DNA of 5,461 bases from Kiritimatiellaceae bacterium (GTDB lineage: Bacteria; Verrucomicrobiota; Kiritimatiellia; Kiritimatiellales; Pontiellaceae): assembly GCA_002691095.1 (NCBI GenBank), contig NZGU01000024.1, positions 14,433 through 19,893 of the forward strand, written 5' to 3'. This document shows positions 1 to 4,471 of this stretch, piece after piece. The translations under genes and the position numbers were made by a program. Numbering within the stretch: position 1 is the stretch's first letter; the number at the start of each line of letters is the position of its first letter. The notes beneath the pieces are model-generated. The model was given only the letters and a program-made list of their open reading frames with translations. It ran no database searches and was not told the origin of the DNA.

Positions 1-300
1 GTTTCAGATTTATACAAATCACATCACCCCGCTATTTTGCGTGCGATACATCGTATTGTTGCGGCGGCACAGGATGCGGGGAAACCGGTTAGTATATGCG
101 GCGACTTGGTTACAGAGGTTCGCCTGTTACCCTTTTTGCTGGGAATCGGGTTGCGTACATTTAGTATTGATATCGGAAATGCACCCTCATTGGAGCGCTC
201 CATTGCTGAGATTCGTCTGGATGAGGCTAAAGAGCAGGCGCGACAGTTACTTGACATGGGTAAAATCAGTGATATTGAGGCATTTCTGAGCGCGCATTAG
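1..300 (+). CDS. ptsP: Phosphoenolpyruvate-protein phosphotransferase (enzyme I family), C-terminal fragment
   Basis: The 5' part lies outside the window; 99 residues and a TAG stop are visible. Enzyme I moves phosphate from PEP to a histidine of its own and then to HPr (or NPr), starting the phosphotransferase cascade in the cytoplasm. The visible part is the end of the PEP-binding TIM barrel: a DLYKSHHPAILRAI stretch at residues 3-16, then GKPVSICGD at 27-35, where Cys33 lines up with the catalytic Cys502 of E. coli enzyme I, then the LLPFLLGIGLRTFSID strand-helix region and the closing helices. The usual CGE(L/M)AGD motif reads CGDLVTE, so the segment after the cysteine is divergent. The SHHPAILRA and GKPVSICG wording leans towards the nitrogen-type PtsP rather than sugar-type PtsI, but the diagnostic N-terminal GAF domain is not in view, so the symbol is tentative. 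No clear terminator follows. Confidence 0.85.
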   Translation, partial: VSDLYKSHHPAILRAIHRIVAAAQDAGKPVSICGDLVTEVRLLPFLLGIGLRTFSIDIGNAPSLERSIAEIRLDEAKEQARQLLDMGKISDIEAFLSAH

Positions 301-480
301 TACGTTTTTCGGTTGTTGGATTCGTTTTTTGGGCAGTGGTTGTCTTTTTCTGCTCTTCAATTAACAAAAATGTACGATTATAATTTTCAACGACAAAAAT
401 GGATGCATATGCGTTGATGTGCGGTAATTGCATGGTAAAAGAAAAGTTAAAAATCGCGTATTATCGGCCATTTTAAGGAA
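301..480. other. Intergenic region upstream of amt
   Basis: No gene, RNA or convincing rho-independent terminator is visible. The stretch is T-rich at first (several runs of five or six T without a matching hairpin) and then AT-rich. ATGCA at 403-407 and TGCAT at 429-433 form a loose inverted repeat about 75-105 bp upstream of the predicted sigma-54 start. That is a possible activator site, but it does not match the classic NtrC half-sites and I would not call it one. A weak sigma-70-like pair (TTGATG 414-419, TAAAAG 436-441, 16-bp spacer) is also present. Confidence 0.3.
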
Positions 481-496
481 TGGCACGGCTTATGCA
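481..496 (+). promoter_or_regulatory. Sigma-54 (RpoN) promoter of amt
   Basis: TGGCACGGCTTATGCA matches the -24/-12 consensus TGGCACG-N4-TTGCA with one mismatch (A for T at 492). The invariant GG (482-483) and GC (494-495) are separated by exactly 10 nt, as sigma-54 requires. Transcription should start near 507, giving a leader of about 42 nt before the amt start at 549. Sigma-54 control of ammonium channels is well known in nitrogen-limited bacteria and would need an enhancer-binding activator such as NtrC, which is not in the window. The two in-frame ATGs upstream of 549 (480 and 492) lie inside this promoter and so cannot be the start. Confidence 0.8.
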
Positions 497-548
497 TTTA
501 AATTTCAGTTCAAACACAAAGAATAACCTAAAGAAAGAGGATACTCTT

Positions 549-1841
549 ATGAATAAAAGAAATAAAATTGCGATGACGCTGTTAGCGTTAGTAGCATTTA
601 CCCCCATGTATTGCTTGGCTGGTGAAGGTCCTTCGCAGGAACTTTATTGGTTGAATAACATCTGGATGATGGTTGCCACGTTTTTGGTTTTCATCATGCA
701 TTTGGGATTCGCAATGCTTGAAACAGGACTCACTAGATCAAAGAACACGGTTAATATTTTGTTTAAGAATACAGGCATTATAGCAATCGGTCTTATAACT
801 TATGCATTTGTAGGTTTTGGTCTAATGTATCCAGGCGATTTTAATGGTATATTTGGTTACGCATCAGCTGCACTGCCTCTGAATGAGATGTTTGCAACAG
901 ATGCAGGCATCGGATATGCGGATGGTTGCTACAGCTTGTGGACTGATTTCTTGTTCCAGGGCATGTTTGCGGCAACGGCTGCGACAATCGTATCTGGTGC
1001 GGTTGCTGGTCGTATTAAGCTCGGTTCATTTTTCATCTTCACGGTGCTGTACGTCGGATTTTTGTATCCTTGGCTCGGTTCGTGGAAGTGGGGTGGTGGA
1101 TGGTTGGATGGAATCGGATTCTACGATTTCGCTGGATCAACACTGGTTCACTCAGTAGGTGGTTGGGGCGCTTTGGCTGGTGTTCTGTTGCTCGGACCCC
1201 GTATCGGCAAATATGTTGATGGAAAGCCTAACGCTATTCCAGGTCACAGCATGCCGCTCGTAACCATTGGTGTTTTCTTGCTGTGGTTGGGTTGGTTTGG
1301 ATTTAACGGTGGATCCGCGCTCTCAGCAGACGCTGATTACACATCGTTTGTTTTGGTAACCACCTGTTTGGCCGCTGCCGCTGGTATCGTTGGCGCTATG
1401 ATTGCGTCTAAGTTTGTCCAGAAGAAGCCGGACCTAACGATGGCATTGAATGGTTGCTTGGCAGGTCTTGTGGGTATCACGGCTGGTGCTGACATGTTGA
1501 CACCTGCACAGGCGATGCTGGTAGGTGTGGTAACGGGTGCGATTGCAGTGTTCTCTGTTATTGCCATCGATAAGGCTAAAATCGATGATCCTGTGGGTGC
1601 GATTACAGTTCACCTTGTCTGCGGTATCATTGGTACGCTGGCTGTGGCTCTTAACCCGGACGTTACGTTCACGGCGCAGCTTATTGGTGTCTTGTCGTAT
1701 GGTGTCGTTGCCTTTGCCTTTGCGCTCATTTTGTTCTCTATCATCAAAGCGACTGTCGGTATTCGGGTCTCTGCGGAAGAAGAGACGGTAGGGCTGGATG
1801 TAACGGAACATGCGATGTCTTCATACACAAGCGTGTCTTAA
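549..1841 (+). CDS. amt: Ammonium transporter (Amt/MEP/Rh family)
   Basis: This is a 430-residue inner-membrane channel that takes up ammonium, working as a trimer. The ATG at 549 is chosen because AGAGG lies 8 nt upstream and a signal peptide (residues 1 to about 24, charged MNKRNK, hydrophobic core, cleavage near CLA) starts there. About 11 membrane segments follow, from residue 35 to 400. With a constant offset of 33 from mature E. coli AmtB, every key residue is present: phenylalanine gate Phe140 and Phe252, ammonium-site Trp181, Ser256 and Asp193, and the twin pore histidines His201 (LVHSVGGWG) and His355 (VHLVCGIIG). The cytoplasmic tail keeps the GLDVTEH motif that takes part in gating and PII contact. 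The gene sits behind a sigma-54 promoter and is followed by a PII gene, its usual partner, though in amt-then-glnK order rather than the common glnK-then-amtB. Nothing suggests inactivation. Confidence 0.96.
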   Translation: MNKRNKIAMTLLALVAFTPMYCLAGEGPSQELYWLNNIWMMVATFLVFIMHLGFAMLETGLTRSKNTVNILFKNTGIIAIGLITYAFVGFGLMYPGDFNGIFGYASAALPLNEMFATDAGIGYADGCYSLWTDFLFQGMFAATAATIVSGAVAGRIKLGSFFIFTVLYVGFLYPWLGSWKWGGGWLDGIGFYDFAGSTLVHSVGGWGALAGVLLLGPRIGKYVDGKPNAIPGHSMPLVTIGVFLLWLGWFGFNGGSALSADADYTSFVLVTTCLAAAAGIVGAMIASKFVQKKPDLTMALNGCLAGLVGITAGADMLTPAQAMLVGVVTGAIAVFSVIAIDKAKIDDPVGAITVHLVCGIIGTLAVALNPDVTFTAQLIGVLSYGVVAFAFALILFSIIKATVGIRVSAEEETVGLDVTEHAMSSYTSVS

Positions 1842-1869
1842 ATTTAAATCTGAGGAATTTAAATTTAAG
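1837..1869 (+). repeat. AT-rich inverted repeat over the amt stop codon
   Basis: CTTAAATTTAAAT (1837-1849) and ATTTAAATTTAAG (1857-1869) are perfect inverse complements of 13 bp around a 7-nt loop, CTGAGGA. The left arm contains the amt stop codon (1839-1841). The loop's GAGGA (1852-1856) is complementary to TCCTC (1884-1888) in the pyrimidine box before the terminator, so a pseudoknot is possible. It may protect the 3' end of the mRNA or mark a binding site; the AT-only stem is weak and the function is unknown. Confidence 0.6.
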
Positions 1870-1876
1870 GAGTAGA

Positions 1877-1929
1877 TTTTCTCTCCTCCTAATGGCTCGA
1901 CCGCAACAGTGCGGTCGGGCTGTTTTTTT
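1877..1929 (+). terminator. Intrinsic terminator after amt, with a pyrimidine box
   Basis: GCTCGACCGCA (1895-1905) pairs with TGCGGTCGGGC (1910-1920): 11 bp with one T-G wobble and an ACAG loop, followed after two bases by seven T (1923-1929). A pyrimidine box, TTTTCTCTCCTCC (1877-1889), precedes it. The whole block resembles the terminator after glnK. It lies between amt and glnK, so read-through must be limited or glnK must have its own promoter. Confidence 0.85.
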
Positions 1930-2008
1930 CCAAAAAATAAATAGACTAATAATATTTAAAAAAGAATAACTATAAATTTAATACCTACATGAAATGGAGT
2001 AATAAAAA

Positions 2009-2353
2009 ATGAAATTGATAGTAGCATATGTTCAACCGGTGGCTTTAAAGCCGATCAAAGAAGCCCTTTTCGCAAAGGATATTTTCAGAATGTCTGTCAT
2101 GACGGATGTCCTAGGTTGTGGACAGCAGAAGGGCTATCACGAAAATTATCGTGGTGCGGCCAAGGAAGTTAATCTACTCAACAAATTGCGGATTGAAATT
2201 GCTGTGAATGATCATCACGTACAAGAAACCGTGGATGCGATTTGTGGTGCTGCCAGAACGGGTAAAATCGGTGATGGAAAAATATTTGTTTTAGAGCTGG
2301 GTGACTGCATCCGAATCCGAACCGGTGAAACCGGTGAAGATGCGATAGGATAA
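2009..2353 (+). CDS. glnK: PII family nitrogen regulatory protein (GlnK/GlnB type)
   Basis: A 114-residue cytoplasmic signal protein that forms trimers, senses ATP/ADP and 2-oxoglutarate, and controls targets, here most likely the neighbouring Amt channel. GGAG (1996-1999) sits 9 nt before the ATG. The fold is complete: MKLIVAYVQP strand, T-loop (about 37-56), the B-loop signature TGKIGDGKIF (84-93) and C-loop IRIRTGE (101-107) with nucleotide-binding Lys91, Arg102 and Arg104. There is one extra residue relative to E. coli GlnB. Arg48, which enters the channel in the GlnK-AmtB complex, is kept, as are Gln40 and Lys59. The modified Tyr51 is replaced by Lys52 (YRGAAK instead of YRGAEY), Arg38 by Gln39 and Phe36 by Cys37, so covalent modification at the usual site is not possible. 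A TATAAA at 1971-1976 could be a -10 box but has no good -35; no sigma-54 site is seen. The glnK symbol rests on the amt linkage. Confidence 0.93.
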   Translation: MKLIVAYVQPVALKPIKEALFAKDIFRMSVMTDVLGCGQQKGYHENYRGAAKEVNLLNKLRIEIAVNDHHVQETVDAICGAARTGKIGDGKIFVLELGDCIRIRTGETGEDAIG

Positions 2354-2360
2354 GAAATAC

Positions 2361-2412
2361 TTTTCTCTCCTCCAGGAGCTCGGTCATCGAAAGGTGGTCG
2401 GGCTTCTTTTTT
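2361..2412 (+). terminator. Intrinsic terminator after glnK, with a pyrimidine box
   Basis: GCTCGGTCATC (2378-2388) pairs with GGTGGTCGGGC (2393-2403): 11 bp including four G-T wobbles, with a GAAA tetraloop, followed by TTC and six T (2407-2412). The same 13-nt box, TTTTCTCTCCTCC (2361-2373), precedes it. Stem length, loop length and spacing match the terminator after amt. It separates glnK from ilvC. Confidence 0.85.
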
Positions 2413-2498
2413 GTTTTATTCTTTTCCGGTTAAATCGGTTTACGAGTAGAGGGCATTCAAGTAGGTTTCCTCTTTTCAAAACATTGAGGGAGAAGACC

Positions 2499-3971
2499 AT
2501 GGGAGAAAACTACTTTAATTCATTGCCGATGCGGTTGCAGCTCGAAGAGCTCGGGACATGCCGCTTTATGGATGCATCAGAATTTGCGGACGGCGTGGTC
2601 GCTGCAGAGGGCTTGAAGATTGTGATTGTGGGCTGTGGGGCGCAGGGACTTAATCAGGGCCTGAACATGCGCGATAGCGGATTGGATGTTGCCTATGCCT
2701 TGCGCGATGCCGCGATTGCAGAAAAGCGCCAGTCCTTCCTGAACGCGAGTGAGAATGGATTTGCGGTGGGTTCGTATGAACAGATGCTACCGGCGGCGGA
2801 TATTGTGATGAATTTAACGCCAGATAAGCAGCATACCAAGGTGGTTGAAACGGTGATCCCGCACATGAAAGAAGGCGCGGTATTCTCCTATGCGCATGGA
2901 TTCAATATTGTGGAAGAGGGCATGCGGATTCGTGAAGATTTAACGGTTATCATGGTAGCGCCAAAGTCGCCGGGATCAGAAGTTCGAGAAGAGTACAAGC
3001 GGGGTTTTGGCGTGCCAACATTGATTGCATGTCACCGTGAGAACGACCCGAAGGGCAACGGTTTGGAAATTGCTAAAGCACTTTGCGTGGCGCAGGGTGG
3101 ACATCGTGCAGGCGTGCTAGAGTCCTCATTTGTAGCGGAAGTGAAGTCGGATTTGATGGGGGAGCAGACGATTCTTTGTGGGATGCTACAAGCAGGATCG
3201 CTTTTATGCTTCGATAAGATGGTCGCGCAGGGTATGGATGCGAACTATGCCTCAAAATTCATTCAGTATGGCTGGGAAGTTATTACAGAAGCGCTCAAGC
3301 AGGGAGGCATCACCAACATGATGGATCGTCTTTCTAATCCGGCTAAGCTGAAAGCGTTTGAGCTCTCGGAGCAGTTAAAGGGCATCATGCGACCGCTTTT
3401 TGAGAAGCACATGAACGATATTATTACCGGTCACTTTTCGCGCACGATGATGGAAGACTGGGCGAACGATGATACCAACTTGCTGGGCTGGCGCGCGGCA
3501 ACGGGCGAAACCGCATTTGAGGTGACGCCGAACACGGAAGATGAAATTGCTGAACAAGCCTATTTTGATCAAGGGATTTTGATGGTAGCGATGGTGAAGG
3601 CGGGCGTTGAGTTGGCATACGAATGTATGGTGGAGGTCGGTATCAAGCCAGAGTCGGCGTATTATGAGTCTCTGCATGAGACGCCGCTCATTGCCAACAC
3701 GATTGCACGGAAGAAGCTGTTTGAAATGAACCGCATTATTTCGGATACCGCCGAGTATGGTTGTTATCTTTTTGCTCATGCCTGTGTGCCACTCCTCGAA
3801 GAGTTCATGACCGGTGTGGATACGGATGTGATTGGCAAGGGCCTTTCGCGGAAGGATTTGGGTGTTGATAACATCACGTTGGTTGATGTGAATGCAGCGA
3901 TTCGGTATCACGAAGTTGAGATTATCGGTGAGCAGTTGCGGTCCGCTATGGATGGGATGAAAGCACTGTAG
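2499..3971 (+). CDS. ilvC: Ketol-acid reductoisomerase (NADP+), class II
   Basis: IlvC catalyses the second common step of valine, leucine and isoleucine synthesis: Mg2+-dependent alkyl migration of acetolactate or acetohydroxybutyrate, then NADPH reduction to the dihydroxy acid. At 490 residues this is the long class II form (E. coli has 491), with two C-terminal knotted domains in one chain. The N-terminal Rossmann motif is GCGAQGLNQGLNMRDSG (45-61). Arg69, Arg77 and Ser79 match the NADPH-phosphate residues of E. coli. Catalytic His133 lies in YAHGFN. The metal ligands are Asp218 and Glu222 in EVKSDLMGEQTI, Glu390 and Glu394 in YESLHE, and Ser415 in ISDTAEYG. The ATG at 2499 follows GAGGGAGAAG; an in-frame start at 2394 lies inside the glnK terminator stem and is rejected. 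The gene stands alone, with no ilvBH or leu genes and no leader peptide, T-box or clear promoter in 2413-2498. Confidence 0.97.
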   Translation: MGENYFNSLPMRLQLEELGTCRFMDASEFADGVVAAEGLKIVIVGCGAQGLNQGLNMRDSGLDVAYALRDAAIAEKRQSFLNASENGFAVGSYEQMLPAADIVMNLTPDKQHTKVVETVIPHMKEGAVFSYAHGFNIVEEGMRIREDLTVIMVAPKSPGSEVREEYKRGFGVPTLIACHRENDPKGNGLEIAKALCVAQGGHRAGVLESSFVAEVKSDLMGEQTILCGMLQAGSLLCFDKMVAQGMDANYASKFIQYGWEVITEALKQGGITNMMDRLSNPAKLKAFELSEQLKGIMRPLFEKHMNDIITGHFSRTMMEDWANDDTNLLGWRAATGETAFEVTPNTEDEIAEQAYFDQGILMVAMVKAGVELAYECMVEVGIKPESAYYESLHETPLIANTIARKKLFEMNRIISDTAEYGCYLFAHACVPLLEEFMTGVDTDVIGKGLSRKDLGVDNITLVDVNAAIRYHEVEIIGEQLRSAMDGMKAL

Positions 3972-3991
3972 AAACCAGGTGCTAGGAATGT

Positions 3992-4017
3992 AAAAAAGGG
4001 GAGCAGAGCTCCCCTTT
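3992..4017. terminator. Bidirectional terminator between ilvC and the YRG-repeat gene
   Basis: AAAGGGGAGC (3995-4004) and GCTCCCCTTT (4008-4017) form a perfect 10-bp stem with an AGA loop. On the - strand it begins only 4 nt past the stop codon of the small gene and ends in six U (A run 3992-3997), a good terminator for that gene. In the + direction it follows the ilvC stop by 20 nt but has only a three-T run within the stem, so it is weaker there. Confidence 0.8.
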
Positions 4018-4021
4018 CTGT

Positions 4022-4186
4022 TTATGCATCCCAAGTAACACCACGGTATGATCCATGATGAAGTTTTGGGGCTTTCTCAACATTGCTGGTGTCGTAGCTT
4101 GTACCTCTGTACTGCACGATGTGAGACTTGCATTCCACCGTACGTCCAGATTCAAACTTAGCACCTCTATATTGTAGAGTAGCCAT
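4022..4186 (-). CDS. Small YRG-repeat protein, DUF4278-like
   Basis: A 54-residue protein with three repeats built on YRG followed by an aromatic residue: LQYRGAKFES (4-13), VQYRGTSYDT (24-33) and GSYRGVTWDA (46-55 region, ending the protein). The motifs are spaced 20 and 22 residues apart. The YRG-x-x-(Y/F/W) core recalls DUF4278, a family of small proteins of unknown function common in cyanobacteria, usually with one such motif; this link is from memory and not searched. The start at 4186 is chosen because GGAGG (complement of 4192-4196) lies 5 nt upstream, whereas earlier in-frame ATGs lack such a site. There is no signal peptide or membrane segment. A strong terminator follows the stop by 4 nt, so it is a real single-gene transcript. 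Molecular role unknown; the short strand-like repeats suggest a small beta-rich or peptide-binding protein. Confidence 0.75.
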   Translation of the reverse strand: MATLQYRGAKFESGRTVECKSHIVQYRGTSYDTSNVEKAPKLHHGSYRGVTWDA

Positions 4187-4284
4187 GCTTTCCTCCATTC
4201 TGTTAACGGTGCGTTCCTTCGCAGACCATTCTGCTACTTCCGTCTGAAAGAAGTGATCCCTTCTCAACAGATGAACGTATTTTC

Positions 4285-4313
4285 ATATAAATAAAATGCA
4301 TCTATGGGGGCAA
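4285..4313 (-). promoter_or_regulatory. Possible sigma-70 promoter of the YRG-repeat gene
   Basis: On the - strand TTGCCC (4308-4313) and TTATAT (4285-4290) are separated by 17 bp. The -35 matches 4 of 6 and the -10 only 3 of 6 consensus bases, and neighbouring AT-rich hexamers would also serve. It would give a leader of roughly 90 nt. A promoter is expected here because the tRNA just upstream ends in a T run. Confidence 0.25.
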
Positions 4314-4322
4314 GAAAAAAAG

Positions 4323-4399
4323 TGGCGAGGATGACGGGACTCGAACCCGCAACCTCCAGCGTGACAGGCTGGCGCTCTAACCAATTGAGCTACACCCCC
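4323..4399 (-). tRNA. tRNA-Asp (anticodon GUC)
   Basis: A complete 77-nt tRNA including an encoded CCA end (complement of 4323-4325). The acceptor stem is GGGGGTG with CATCCTC (two G-T wobbles) and the discriminator base is G73, the main aspartate identity base. The D stem begins GCTC after T8-A9, the anticodon stem is CCAGC/GCTGG around the loop CTGTCAC, giving anticodon GTC, and the T arm is GCGGG-TTCGAGT-CCCGT. Seven T (complement of 4315-4321) follow one base after the CCA and may help end transcription. It lies 72 nt downstream of proA on the same strand. Confidence 0.97.
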
Positions 4400-4415
4400 G
4401 CAAAAGGGAAGCGAA

Positions 4416-4443
4416 ATAGTATTGAATTGTGGGGTTGGCGCAA
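4416..4443 (-). promoter_or_regulatory. Possible sigma-70 promoter of tRNA-Asp
   Basis: On the - strand TTGCGC (4438-4443) and TACTAT (4416-4421) are separated by 16 bp; each matches 4 of 6 consensus bases. Position suits a start a few bases ahead of the mature tRNA. No terminator separates proA from the tRNA, so co-transcription with proA is the alternative. Confidence 0.35.
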
Positions 4444-4471
4444 GTGGAAATTAGCTTTTTTTATGTTTGAG

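Noticed and set aside
403..433. NtrC binding site upstream of amt
   Set aside because: Only 5-bp ATGCA/TGCAT arms 21 nt apart are present; this does not match the known NtrC half-sites, so it is mentioned only as a loose inverted repeat.
480..548. N-terminal extension of amt starting at ATG 480 or 492
   Set aside because: Both ATGs fall inside the sigma-54 promoter, upstream of the predicted transcript start, lack a ribosome site, and would bury the signal peptide behind 19-23 extra polar residues.
1434..1811. 125-residue - strand frame opposite amt
   Set aside because: Shadow of amt with low-complexity polar composition and no family resemblance.
2394..2498. N-terminal extension of ilvC starting at 2394
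   Set aside because: It begins within the glnK terminator stem and encodes 35 residues absent from the family; the ATG at 2499 has a good ribosome site and gives the standard length.
2413..2498. Possible T-box, leader peptide or attenuator before ilvC
   Set aside because: No Ile/Val/Leu-rich leader, no T-box sequence and no terminator-antiterminator pair is visible in these 86 bases.
3375..4034. 219-residue - strand frame opposite ilvC
   Set aside because: It is a shadow of the highly conserved ilvC reading frame, has no recognisable domain or ribosome site, and runs through the bidirectional terminator.
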